DNA of 64,000 nt from Chitinophaga oryzae (GTDB lineage: Bacteria > Bacteroidota > Bacteroidia > Chitinophagales > Chitinophagaceae): positions 8,231,501-8,295,500 of the forward strand of contig NZ_CP051204.2 of assembly GCF_012516375.2 (NCBI RefSeq), written 5' to 3'. The notes beneath the pieces were generated by a model that had not been told where the DNA came from, searched no databases, and saw only the letters and a program-made list of their open reading frames with translations. The translations under genes were made by a program, and so were the position numbers. Positions 25,040 through 34,628 of the stretch are shown in pieces. The stretch's first letter is position 1. Each line of letters starts with the position of its first letter.

Positions 25040-26392
25040 CTACAGGGATATTCTTTGGTCCCGGTAGAACTCCAGCAATTTCATTTTAAAAATGTAATCG
25101 TATTGCGCCGAGACTTTATCAATCTGGGCTTTGAACAATCTGGTTTGCGTTGTGATATAATCAATGGTGTTCATTAATCCAAGGTTAAAACGTTTGGTGG
25201 CGAAGTCATACGCTTTCTGGGCGGCCATTACGCCGGTAGTGGAAGCGTTGAATTTCTGAAGGGCGGCCACCGCGTTGGCATGGGCGGTATAGATGTCCTG
25301 CCGTAGTTTCTGGTTGTCAAGGTCGCGGCTCAGTTCCATGCTATGTACATTCACTTTTGCCTTTGCTACAGCGGTCCTTTGTTGCCAGCCGCTGAACAGC
25401 GGAATTCCCAGACTCAGCCCGATATTTTTACCGAAGGTATTATCCAGCTGTTTGTTGAAAGGGATCAGCTTTCCGTCACGGTCATAGAAGTTGTTGGCAT
25501 AGCTGGTAGAAAGCCCACCCACCAGGGACAAGGTCGGGTATAGCTGTCCTTTCGCTGAACGGTAGGCCCTGTCTGCACTTTTGATCCTGAGCTCATCGGA
25601 TTTTACCAGCGGATAGGTGGTCAGCGCGGCGCTATACACCATTTCCGGGTCCATTTCCCCGAGAGGTGTCATCGGCAGCGTGGCGATGTTCTCCGGGATT
25701 TCCGGTACGAAAGGAATCTCAAATCCGAGGTTCAGATAAGCCTTCATCTGCAAGATAGCCAAAATTACATCATTCCTGGCGGTCACCAGGTTGGTGCTGT
25801 CCTGCGCCAGTTGCGCTTCCAGGTCGGCCTGGTTGCTTTCCGGAACAGAACCGGCGATTACCAGCTTTTTGGTATTGTCGAGGTTTGACAAGGTTTGTTT
25901 TACCTGTACCTCGTTTACTTTTACCTGTTCTTCCTTCAGCAGGATCTGCAGAAATGCTGTTGCAACATTGAAAGCGAGGTCATTCCGGGCTTTTTGCAGC
26001 AGGAAACTATTGGATTCTGCATCCAGCCTGTTGGCTGCTATCTGGTTCTGTTTTGAAAACCAGTTGAACAAATCGCCTCTCATATTAAGTGAACCACTGG
26101 CGTTGAAGACAGACTGGTTGATATAGGCGTTATCCTGAATGCTGGCGATACGACCATCGGAATACCCTGCACTGACGTTGCCGGAGAAGCCGGGTATCAT
26201 ACTGAGGCGGCTTTGTTGCAGCGTAAGTTCTGCAAGCCGTTTTTGCACCTCCTGTTGTTTTACAGTGATGCTGTGTTCCATAGCATAGTCCACACAGCGT
26301 TTCAAACTCCACGTATCCTGCGCTACAGCCGGGGTTATGTTAGCAAAGAAGCAGAAGAACAGGAAAAATCCTGCGATTTGGGATATTCTCAT
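25040..26392 (-). CDS. TolC-family outer-membrane efflux protein
   Basis: Outer-membrane channel of a tripartite exporter. From the ATG at 26392 the protein is 450 residues and begins with a signal peptide ('ISQIAGFFLFFCFFANITPAVAQ', cleavage after AVAQ). Two outer-membrane efflux protein repeats follow: 'TWSLKRCVDYAMEHSITVKQQEV' starts the first, and 'LRQDIYTAHANAVAALQKF' lies in the second. An in-frame TTG or ATG further upstream (to 26500) would add 36 residues without signal character and is rejected. Co-directional with the ATPase gene upstream and the adaptor gene downstream, giving the order ATPase-TolC-adaptor. Confidence 0.93.
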   Translation of the reverse strand: MRISQIAGFFLFFCFFANITPAVAQDTWSLKRCVDYAMEHSITVKQQEVQKRLAELTLQQSRLSMIPGFSGNVSAGYSDGRIASIQDNAYINQSVFNASGSLNMRGDLFNWFSKQNQIAANRLDAESNSFLLQKARNDLAFNVATAFLQILLKEEQVKVNEVQVKQTLSNLDNTKKLVIAGSVPESNQADLEAQLAQDSTNLVTARNDVILAILQMKAYLNLGFEIPFVPEIPENIATLPMTPLGEMDPEMVYSAALTTYPLVKSDELRIKSADRAYRSAKGQLYPTLSLVGGLSTSYANNFYDRDGKLIPFNKQLDNTFGKNIGLSLGIPLFSGWQQRTAVAKAKVNVHSMELSRDLDNQKLRQDIYTAHANAVAALQKFNASTTGVMAAQKAYDFATKRFNLGLMNTIDYITTQTRLFKAQIDKVSAQYDYIFKMKLLEFYRDQRISL

Positions 26393-26546
26393 AACAGGCC
26401 AAAAATATAATAAATGTAAGGATAGTTTTCCTCGCTTCTTGATAGAAGGCAAAATTTTGTTAGGTATGGTGTCATACCCAACGCCATGCGTATACAACAT
26501 AGTCTTTTTTTTGGAGATTAATACTGATTAAGCGCACCATCTGTCG

Positions 26547-27212
26547 TTACCCCTGTATATGCCCGTCCCGGATCTGGATGATCCGGTTGCCATAGGTAGC
26601 ATTCAGGTCAGAGTGGGTCACCTGTACAATGGTTATTTTATCCTGGTCATTCAGTTGTTTAAAAAGTTCCATGATCACCTTCGCCTGGTCCGAATGCAGG
26701 TTGCCGGTAGGTTCGTCCGCCAGTATTACCCTCGGCTCGGCCACAATAGCGCGGGCGATGCCTACCAGCTGCTGCTGGCCGCCGGAGAGCTGGTTGGGGA
26801 AAAGGTCTTTTTTGGCTACCATATTAAAACGGTCCAGCACATCCGCCACCTTGCTCTTTCTTTCAGAACCGGAAAGGTTTTTATATAAAAGCGGGGTCTC
26901 GATGTTTTCATAAACGGTCAGTTCATCTATCAGGTGATAAGCCTGAAATACGAAACCAATGGCGCCGCGGTGCAACTGCGTCCGTTTTTTCTCGTTCATT
27001 TTATCCACCCGCTCTCCCTGAAAGAGATATTGCCCGGCAGAAGGTTCTTCCAGCAATCCCAGAATATGTAGCAAGGTTGATTTACCAGATCCGGAAGGTC
27101 CCATAATAGACACAAATTCGCCTTCCCTGATCGTCAGGTCAACGTCTTTCAGGATCTCGTTTTTACCAAATCCTACCGGGTAATGCTTGGATATTTTCTG
27201 CAGTTCTATCAT
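26547..27212 (-). CDS. ABC transporter ATP-binding protein, LolD/MacB type, altered motifs
   Basis: 221-residue nucleotide-binding subunit for FtsX/MacB-like permeases. Walker A 'GPSGSGKST', Q-loop '[22 protein letters not shown]', Walker B 'VILADEPTG' and H-loop 'VQVTHSD' are present. Two normally invariant positions differ: the signature reads [14 protein letters not shown] instead of LSGGQQQRVAIARA, and the D-loop reads NLHS instead of NLDS. The second ATPase of the locus (39463) has the standard forms. Activity may be reduced, or the two may work as an asymmetric pair. It follows permease A after a 75-base gap that holds a hairpin. Confidence 0.92.
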   Translation of the reverse strand: MIELQKISKHYPVGFGKNEILKDVDLTIREGEFVSIMGPSGSGKSTLLHILGLLEEPSAGQYLFQGERVDKMNEKKRTQLHRGAIGFVFQAYHLIDELTVYENIETPLLYKNLSGSERKSKVADVLDRFNMVAKKDLFPNQLSGGQQQLVGIARAIVAEPRVILADEPTGNLHSDQAKVIMELFKQLNDQDKITIVQVTHSDLNATYGNRIIQIRDGHIQG

Positions 27213-27249
27213 GATAATTTTTTTTGAAATTTGGACTTGCTTACAATTT

Positions 27250-27282
27250 TCCGGTGAAGCAATATAAGTTCATTTCACCGGA
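27250..27282 (-). other. Hairpin between permease A and the downstream ATPase gene
   Basis: TCCGGTGAA pairs with TTCACCGGA (9 bp) around a 15-base AT-rich loop. On the transcribed minus strand it is followed by AAAATTG rather than a T run, so a simple terminator is unlikely. It could be an RNA-stability or processing element that splits the permease and ATPase-TolC-adaptor parts of the transcript. Confidence 0.5.
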
Positions 27283-27287
27283 TCTTT

Positions 27288-29696
27288 TTATTCAGTTTTT
27301 AAAGTATTGGCCGGATTGCTGAGGGCTGCCCGCACGGTCTTCAGGCTCATGGCCCCGAGGGCCATCAGGGCCATGATCACGCCGCCGGCGGCGAACACCC
27401 ACCAGGTAAGACTGGTGCGGTAAACAAAAGACTGCAGCCATTGGCTCATCACCCACCACGACAAGGGGATGGCCAGCAGGAATGCAACCAGTACCGGCTT
27501 CATAAAATCGGTCGTGAGCATACGGACTACCTGCCATACGGTGGCGCCCAGTACCTTGCGGATACCTATTTCTTTCGTACGCTGGTCAGTGGTAAAAATA
27601 ACCAGGCCCAGCAAGCCGAGGATACTGATAAAAATAGCCAGGCCGGCGCACCAGTTCAACAGGCTGCCCATCCGCTGCTCCTGCCGGTACATATTGGCGA
27701 CGGTTTTATCCAGGAACTCATAGCTGAACTCCTCCCGCGGATAAAGGTCCTTCCAGGCTTTTTCAATACCGCTGATGGCATTATTCCATACTACGCCTCC
27801 TTCACCGGGATTACGCAGCCGTACGTGCAGCACCCGGTGCCGTCTCAGCGCATCGCTGCCTATGGCCATGGCGGGAATTTCACTGCGCACGCTGGCTGCA
27901 CTGAAATTTGCGACCACTCCCACCACCGGATGGCCTTCTATCACCTGCCCGATGGCATCCTGCGGCCTTTTAAAGCCAAAGGCCGTCACCGCTTTTTCAT
28001 TCAGCAGCCACTCGCGCACGGAATCTGTGGTGGCGATGTTTCTGCCGGCCAGCAGCCGAAGCTGGTACAACGGAAGATAGTTACTGTCGCCATAACGCAC
28101 TTCTACTGTTTTATCTACCTCCTGGCGGCCATTGTTATACTTTAAAATAGATGTTTCCGTACCGCTGATGGCGGGTGTGTTCGCCGCCAGGCTCACCATC
28201 TCCACCTCCGGCAAGGCGGCCACCCGTTCTTCCAGCAGCCTGCGTTTGGCCTGGTCGGGATCGCGCCGCGGCGTGTTAACGGTAAGAACGGCGTTCTTCC
28301 GGAAGCCAAGGTCTTTATTCAGGGAAAAACTGATTTGTTTGCTGACAATCAGCGTGGCAATGACAAAAAACTGTGCGACGGTGAATTGCACGGCTGTCAA
28401 TGTCTGACGCACCCAGACCTTTCCGCCGCGATGCCCTGTATTGGATTTCAGCACCGCTACCGGCTGGAACCGCGCCAGCACATAAGCCGGGTAGATACCG
28501 GCGATGAACGCCACCACTACCGCTAACAGGAACAGGAACGACAACACGGGCACCGTATACAATTGCGTAACGGGCAGATCGTCCGGCAGGAAAGTATGGA
28601 AGCTGATAATCAGGAGCGGCGCCAGCAGCAACGCCAGCACAGCGGCCAGCAGGGTGAGGATCATCGTTTCCCCGAGGAACTGTTTGATCAGCTGCCCGGT
28701 AGTACCCCCGATCGCTTTCCGGATGCCGGTTTCTTTCGCTCTGCGGGAAGCCTGCGCCGTTGTCAGGTTCACAAAATTGATGACTGCCAGCCCGAGCAAA
28801 GCCACGGCTATCATGGACAGGATATTCAACTGCTTTCTGCTCGCGGTACGGCGGTACGCTTCGAACCCGACATCAAAATGCAGATCGCTCAACGGGTGCA
28901 GCGACAATACTGTCTTAAAATCCTTTGTATCATGCTGCGATATATACTTATCCAGTATGGCAAGGGCATCCTGCGGGCGGGCAGCGGGACGGAGTTTGAC
29001 CAGCAGCTGGGTAGAAGAGCTGATGCTCTGCCAGTTGTCGCTCAGGTAGATTTTCTTTAAAGCGGCATTGGTTTGCAGGGTAGGCAGCGAAATCATCTCC
29101 CTGAACCAGAAATCTGTATCGTAGGCCAGGTCTTTCACCACACCTGTCACGGTGACCCTGATACTGTCATCATATAGGAGCTGCTTTCCCAGCACCTGCG
29201 CTATCGGCGTGTTGGGGAAATAAACACGGGCGCGCTCCTTCGTCAATACTACCGACAGCGGTTGAGACAAGGCGGTGGCGGCATCTCCGCCCAGCCACTC
29301 GTATCCCAGCATGTCCATATAGCCCTTGTCTGCAAAAATGATGTCCTCTTTATTCTTGAAGTCTTTTCCCCCGGCGGTAATAAGGGCGGTAGTATTGTTA
29401 ATAAAAAAATGTACAGTATTTTCTACCTGCGGTATATTCTCCTTCGCTACCGTTATAACGGGAACGGGCACACCGTTGTTCTTTATGCTGTCTCCCAAAA
29501 AGCTGATCGTGGAAACCACCCGGAAAATACGGTCCGTGTCGGCTACTGCTTTGTTGAACCCCGATTCGTAAAATACCACGAGGTACACTACCAGTGCAGC
29601 ACCGATTCCTGTCACTAACCCCATGATATTCAACAGGGAGAAGACTTTATTACGCCATATATTTCTGACTGCTACAAGGAAATAATTTTTAAACAT
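27288..29696 (-). CDS. FtsX/MacB-like ABC transporter permease A
   Basis: 802-residue inner-membrane permease built from two MacB_PCD-FtsX units. A transmembrane helix near residue 20 ('FSLLNIMGLVTGIGAALVVYLVV') is followed by a large periplasmic domain. A helix bundle comes at about 290-430 with 'RAKETGIRKAIGGTTGQLIKQFL', then a second periplasmic domain and a final three-helix bundle (about 685-790) with 'RTKEIGIRKVLGATVWQVVRML'. The short cytoplasmic (K/R)E-x-GIRK motifs are the likely contact with the ATPase. Proteins of this kind are mechanotransmitters acting on periplasmic substrates, not classical pores. It lies eleven bases after permease B. Substrate unknown. Confidence 0.92.
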   Translation of the reverse strand: MFKNYFLVAVRNIWRNKVFSLLNIMGLVTGIGAALVVYLVVFYESGFNKAVADTDRIFRVVSTISFLGDSIKNNGVPVPVITVAKENIPQVENTVHFFINNTTALITAGGKDFKNKEDIIFADKGYMDMLGYEWLGGDAATALSQPLSVVLTKERARVYFPNTPIAQVLGKQLLYDDSIRVTVTGVVKDLAYDTDFWFREMISLPTLQTNAALKKIYLSDNWQSISSSTQLLVKLRPAARPQDALAILDKYISQHDTKDFKTVLSLHPLSDLHFDVGFEAYRRTASRKQLNILSMIAVALLGLAVINFVNLTTAQASRRAKETGIRKAIGGTTGQLIKQFLGETMILTLLAAVLALLLAPLLIISFHTFLPDDLPVTQLYTVPVLSFLFLLAVVVAFIAGIYPAYVLARFQPVAVLKSNTGHRGGKVWVRQTLTAVQFTVAQFFVIATLIVSKQISFSLNKDLGFRKNAVLTVNTPRRDPDQAKRRLLEERVAALPEVEMVSLAANTPAISGTETSILKYNNGRQEVDKTVEVRYGDSNYLPLYQLRLLAGRNIATTDSVREWLLNEKAVTAFGFKRPQDAIGQVIEGHPVVGVVANFSAASVRSEIPAMAIGSDALRRHRVLHVRLRNPGEGGVVWNNAISGIEKAWKDLYPREEFSYEFLDKTVANMYRQEQRMGSLLNWCAGLAIFISILGLLGLVIFTTDQRTKEIGIRKVLGATVWQVVRMLTTDFMKPVLVAFLLAIPLSWWVMSQWLQSFVYRTSLTWWVFAAGGVIMALMALGAMSLKTVRAALSNPANTLKTE

Positions 29697-29707
29697 CGCT
29701 CGTTTTT

Positions 29708-32101
29708 TTATTCCGCTCTAAGGCTTTTTACAGGATTCATGGTGGCTGTTTTCACAGACTGCAGGCTGACCGTCAGCAGAGCTACCACGATGGCCAGCGC
29801 GCCGGCGGCCACAAAGAGCCATACGCTCAGGGAAGCATGGTAAGCAAAAGCATCCAGCCAGTTGCGGCCAACATACCAGGCTACGGGCACGGCCAGCAGC
29901 AGTGCCAGCAGCACCAGCCTGATAAAGTCTTTCGACAACATGGCCACCACATTTGTCACGGAAGCGCCCAGCACTTTACGGATACCGATTTCCCGCGTAC
30001 GCTGCTGCGTTGTCAGCGCAGCCAGCCCCAGTAAACCCAGGCAGGAAACGATCATTACCAGCGTGGCGAAAACACCCAGCACAGCACCTACCCGGTATTC
30101 TGATTTATACATCCGGTTGAAGTCGTCGTCCAGGAAATGATAGTCAAACGGCGTTGCCGGCTGCACTTCTTTCCAAAGCGCACCTATGGCGGCAATCACC
30201 TGTTGTTTGTCACTTCCCCCTGTTTTTACGTAGATCTGCTGAAACCAGTCGTATTCCGGGAATACCACGATAGGCTCAATTTTGCTTTTCATGGACGCGA
30301 AGTGGAAGTCTTTCACAACACCTTTTACGGTCCCCTCGCGGCCGTTGAGCATCATCCGCTTGCCAACGGCGGCTTCCGGCGTCCAGCCCAGCTTTTTGAC
30401 CGCTGTCTCGTTCAGGAAAAAGTGATACGCCCGCGCTTCGGACGGCTCTTTCAGGATATCCGCAATGTCGGCATGGGTCAGGTCTTCCCCGGACAACAGG
30501 GTGATGCCCAATGTTTTCAGGTAATCTTTTTCAACAGGCAGCGCGTTGATGTTCAGCGTATAAGATGCAGGCCTGCCTTCTATATGGTCTATGCTGTAGC
30601 CTCCCTGGACATCTACCGGCGATTCGGCCGAAGCGGTTACGTGCGTTACCCCGGAGAGCTGCAGCAGCCGTCCCTTAAAGGATTCCAGCACCTGTGCATC
30701 GGCTTTGAAGCCGTTGAGCGCCAATACCTCCGAACGGTCCAGGCCCAGTTTTTTATGCTGTATGTATTGCATCTGCTGCTGTACCACCAGCGTACAGATG
30801 ATGAAGAAAATAGACGCCGCAAACTGGAATACCACCAGTGACTGACGGATGCCGCGGCCCCGGGGCGGGGCGGTCTGTGATCCTTTCAACACCTGCACCG
30901 GTCTGAAGCCGGACAGGAACAATGCAGGATAAATTCCCGTAACGAAGGATACAAGGACGAAAATGACCGCCAGTACCATGTAGATCCGGTAACCACCGGT
31001 GCCTCCCATCTGCAACTGCACATCCGCCAGCTGGTTGAAAGCCGGCAGCAGCAGTCTTGCCAGCAGCAACCCGATGCCCAGCGCAATGCCGGTCAGCAGT
31101 GCCGATTCCATCATAAACTGCCAGAAGAGCTGTCCCCGTTGCGCGCCCAGCGCCTTACGCACCCCTACTTCCCTGCTTCGCTCGGTAGAACGTGCCGTAG
31201 CGAGGTTCATGAAGTTAACGCAGGCAATGATCAGCAACATGCCGCCTATGAGCGCGAAAACATAATTGTAGCGCATATCCCCCTTGGCTTCGGTGACATC
31301 GGCCGCTACAGAATGCAGGTGGATATCCGCCACACGCTCCGGCACAAAATTCAGCGAGGCGCCGCTGTTACGTTCTTCATCGCCAAGCTGCTGCCGCGCC
31401 AGCGCGGTGAGGCTCGCCTGAAGCGTTGACAGTTGTGCCGGATGCTGCACCTGCACATAGGTGTAATAATTAGCCGAACCCCAATATTCCTTCAGCTGCA
31501 ACGTACTGTAGCTGGCTACAAAATCGAACTTGAGATGTGTATTGGAAGGAGCGTCTGCGGCAACGCCCGTCACCTGGTAAGAGCGCTTGCCATTGATCAG
31601 CAGGGTCTTGCCCACCGGGTCAGTATCTCCGAAATATTTTTTCGCCATAGACGCTGATATCACCACCATATCTGGCCCGCTCAGCACGGTCGCAGCATTG
31701 CCGGCTTTCAGGGGGAAAGAAAACAGCTGGAAAAACGGGGCGTCAGCATAAAGGAACCGCTTTTCGTTCCAGCTTTTGTCTTTATACTGAATACTTACAT
31801 CACGGTGGTACACCCGCACCACTTTTTCAATCTCCGGCTGGTCTTTAATAGCAGTAGCCAGGATATTGGGCGTGAGGGCTGTCTGTACCGGCTTCTCCCC
31901 TTTCTGGCCGTAGTCCATACGCAAACGATACAGTTCTGTCACGTTTTTATACCACCGGTCGTACGTCCATTCGTTCTCGAGATATAGGGATAATAATACA
32001 AAACAGGCGATAGCCGTAGCCAGTCCGAAAACGTTGATACCCGCATACAACTTGCGTTTCAGCAGGTTCTTAACAGCTATCTTAAAATAGTTTTTCCACA
32101 T
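29708..32101 (-). CDS. FtsX/MacB-like ABC transporter permease B
   Basis: 797-residue paralogue with the same duplicated MacB_PCD-FtsX plan. N-terminal helix 'AGINVFGLATAIACFVLLSLYL'; first cytoplasmic motif 'RSREVGVRKALGAQRGQLFWQFM' (about 310-335); second 'RTREIGIRKVLGASVTNVVAML' (about 705-725); C-terminal segment 'VKSLRAE'. Both FtsX units look intact. The gene ends 12 bases before permease A and begins 28 bases after permease C. It is more similar in motif wording to E than to D. Confidence 0.92.
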   Translation of the reverse strand: MWKNYFKIAVKNLLKRKLYAGINVFGLATAIACFVLLSLYLENEWTYDRWYKNVTELYRLRMDYGQKGEKPVQTALTPNILATAIKDQPEIEKVVRVYHRDVSIQYKDKSWNEKRFLYADAPFFQLFSFPLKAGNAATVLSGPDMVVISASMAKKYFGDTDPVGKTLLINGKRSYQVTGVAADAPSNTHLKFDFVASYSTLQLKEYWGSANYYTYVQVQHPAQLSTLQASLTALARQQLGDEERNSGASLNFVPERVADIHLHSVAADVTEAKGDMRYNYVFALIGGMLLIIACVNFMNLATARSTERSREVGVRKALGAQRGQLFWQFMMESALLTGIALGIGLLLARLLLPAFNQLADVQLQMGGTGGYRIYMVLAVIFVLVSFVTGIYPALFLSGFRPVQVLKGSQTAPPRGRGIRQSLVVFQFAASIFFIICTLVVQQQMQYIQHKKLGLDRSEVLALNGFKADAQVLESFKGRLLQLSGVTHVTASAESPVDVQGGYSIDHIEGRPASYTLNINALPVEKDYLKTLGITLLSGEDLTHADIADILKEPSEARAYHFFLNETAVKKLGWTPEAAVGKRMMLNGREGTVKGVVKDFHFASMKSKIEPIVVFPEYDWFQQIYVKTGGSDKQQVIAAIGALWKEVQPATPFDYHFLDDDFNRMYKSEYRVGAVLGVFATLVMIVSCLGLLGLAALTTQQRTREIGIRKVLGASVTNVVAMLSKDFIRLVLLALLLAVPVAWYVGRNWLDAFAYHASLSVWLFVAAGALAIVVALLTVSLQSVKTATMNPVKSLRAE

Positions 32102-32129
32102 CAGGCATTTGTTTATGATCAGTTAATCG

Positions 32130-34535
32130 TTAGTCTGCTTTCAGGCTTTCTGCCGGGTTGGCCAGCGCCGCCCTGACAGTCTGGAGACTGGTCGTTGCAA
32201 GGGCAATGACCACTGCCACCGCGCAAACGCCGGCAAACATCCACCAGTGAATTTCTACATGAAGCGCGAACCCGTTCAGCCAGCGCTGCATCAGGTACCA
32301 CGAGATGGGTGTTGCCGCCAGTACCGCGACGAGTACCAGCTTCAGGAAATCTTTCGACAACAACATTACAATACTGCTCACGGAGGCGCCCAGCACTTTA
32401 CGGATACCAACTTCCTTACGCCGCTGCGCCATCACCAGCATGGCAATAGCGAACAGTCCCATGCAGGAGATGAGAATGGCCAGTACCGCGCCGCTCATAA
32501 ATATCCTGGAGAAACGGGCCTCCTGGCGATAGAGCCGGTCGGTATTTTCATCAAGGAAGCTGGGCTCGCTCATTGTCAACGGATCAATTTCTTTCCAGAG
32601 AGCGCTGATTCGCTCCATGGTGGCGGCCGGATGGTTGGTATTCACTTTCACAAAAAGATAGCTCTTGCGGGCCGATGCCGACATGGATAACATCAGCGGG
32701 TCTATCTTTTTACGAAGTGACTCGAAGTGATAGTCTTTTACCACACCAATCACATGATAGTTATTACCATTGGCGTTATATACAACGTTCAGCGGGTCCT
32801 TCTCCCCAAGCTGTTTAGCCATTTGCTCGTTGATCACCACCCCGGTGGTATCGGCGCCGTACCGGCGGGAAAAATCGCGGCCGGCAATTAAAGTCAGACC
32901 TAACGTTTTAGCATAATCGTAGTCTACCACCATCGCCTGCGTATTGACATGGTTTCCTTTGTAGTCGAAGCCGAGCGTCCAGTTGCCGGATGATCCGTCT
33001 TTCCCGAGGCCCATATTCAGGGTGCTGGCGGTAATACTCTCTACCGCAGGTTCAGATGCCAGCCGGTTGCGCATGGCAGTAAGCGCCTGTTGCGGAGCAT
33101 TCCCTACCGGAATACTGATCACCTGCGTGGTATTATAGCCTAACGGTGTGGCACGTATGAAATTAAGCTGCTGCCAGATAACGGCTGTACAGCTGATCAG
33201 CAGGGCCGCTACCATGAACTGGAAAACAATCAGGCCGTTACGTACGCGCCCGCCCCTGCCCAGGTCCAGCTTACCTTTCAATACCTGTATAATATTCACC
33301 CTTGCTATCTTCCATGCAGGATAACCGCCGGCCAGCAGGGTTATACCAAAGAAAGTGGCGGCAGTGCCCAATATCAGCCATCCGTTCTGAAAGAGGCGGA
33401 AACTCAGGGCATGCCTGAAAGTGGCATTATAGTAAGGTAACAACAGCGTTGCCAGCAACAGGCTTAGCACCAGAGAAATAAAACACAGCAGGAAAGCTTC
33501 GCTCCAAAACTGCAGCATCAGCTGCCTGTCCATAGCGCCCAGCGCCTTTCGCAGCCCTATCTCACTGCCACGGGTAAACGATCTGGCGATAGACAGGTTG
33601 ATAAAATTAACACAGGCGATACCGGTAATAAGGCAGGCCAGCATCACCATCATCCAGGGATAAAAGGGATTCAAACCGGTGCCGAAAACGCTGTGAGGCG
33701 AAAGATGCAGGTCGCTCAGTGGTATCGTCCGGATACGCAGGAACTCCCCGTCTTCATCAGGTGCTCCTCCCATCCCTTTCAGGTCCCGGATGAGGTCCCC
33801 CATATATTTGTGCGCTACCTGCACCAGATCTTTACGCAGTGCGGCCGCGGAAACAGCGGGCGCCATTTCCAGCATAACAGGATAAGAGGAAGTATGCCAG
33901 TCATTACGAATGTCAGCATAATTTTCTACGTTCTCAAACCTTATCAGCGCCTCAAAAGAAAGCGAAGAGTTGTCCGGGATATTGTCCGCTACCGCTGAAA
34001 CGACAAACGGTTTCCACTGCTCTCCGATATTTACCTCCACTGTTTTTCCAACCGGATCTTCCCCGTTAAAAAGCGAGGAGGCAGACCTCCGGGTGAGCAC
34101 CACCTGGTCCAGCCGGTCCAGCGCCGTATGGGGGTTTCCCTTCTGCAAAGGGAAAGAAAACATCTGCAGGTAATCGGGGTCTGTCATCTGCACATCGAGG
34201 TAAATACTCTTATCCTTGTACCGTACGGACAGATTATCGCCGCCGATACGGGTAACATGTTTTACGCCCGGTACTTCTTTCCGTAACACCCCGGCCATCG
34301 GTTCTGAAAAGCTTTTGGAAATACGGGTGCCGTTTGACTGATGGTCTTCCCGGTACAACTGGTAAATGTGGTCCCGGTGCTGTTGAAAATCGTCATAACT
34401 CCACTCCTTATAGGCGGTAAGGGATAGCAGCAGCGCTGCACAGATAGCGATACTCATGCCGGTCACGTTTACTGCCGCAAATACTTTCTGCTTCCATAAA
34501 TTCCGCCAGGCAATCCTGAGGTAGCTTGTAAACAT
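32130..34535 (-). CDS. FtsX/MacB-like ABC transporter permease C
   Basis: 801-residue permease of the same family. First cytoplasmic motif 'RGSEIGLRKALGAMDRQLMLQF', second 'RRKEVGIRKVLGASVSSIVMLL', and a C-terminal 'ALANPAESLKAD' tail. The first periplasmic domain begins 'DHIYQLYREDHQSNG', different in sequence from its neighbours, which suggests divergent substrates or partners. It is preceded by a 93-base gap without a convincing promoter, so read-through from permease D is expected. Confidence 0.92.
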   Translation of the reverse strand: MFTSYLRIAWRNLWKQKVFAAVNVTGMSIAICAALLLSLTAYKEWSYDDFQQHRDHIYQLYREDHQSNGTRISKSFSEPMAGVLRKEVPGVKHVTRIGGDNLSVRYKDKSIYLDVQMTDPDYLQMFSFPLQKGNPHTALDRLDQVVLTRRSASSLFNGEDPVGKTVEVNIGEQWKPFVVSAVADNIPDNSSLSFEALIRFENVENYADIRNDWHTSSYPVMLEMAPAVSAAALRKDLVQVAHKYMGDLIRDLKGMGGAPDEDGEFLRIRTIPLSDLHLSPHSVFGTGLNPFYPWMMVMLACLITGIACVNFINLSIARSFTRGSEIGLRKALGAMDRQLMLQFWSEAFLLCFISLVLSLLLATLLLPYYNATFRHALSFRLFQNGWLILGTAATFFGITLLAGGYPAWKIARVNIIQVLKGKLDLGRGGRVRNGLIVFQFMVAALLISCTAVIWQQLNFIRATPLGYNTTQVISIPVGNAPQQALTAMRNRLASEPAVESITASTLNMGLGKDGSSGNWTLGFDYKGNHVNTQAMVVDYDYAKTLGLTLIAGRDFSRRYGADTTGVVINEQMAKQLGEKDPLNVVYNANGNNYHVIGVVKDYHFESLRKKIDPLMLSMSASARKSYLFVKVNTNHPAATMERISALWKEIDPLTMSEPSFLDENTDRLYRQEARFSRIFMSGAVLAILISCMGLFAIAMLVMAQRRKEVGIRKVLGASVSSIVMLLSKDFLKLVLVAVLAATPISWYLMQRWLNGFALHVEIHWWMFAGVCAVAVVIALATTSLQTVRAALANPAESLKAD

Positions 34536-34628
34536 GAGATATCGTTCGTTTAAAAGTTAGAAAATAAAACAGGGCGCGTAGAAACACACTCTGATTTGCT
34601 GTTCACTTGTTATACTCTTTATAATATT

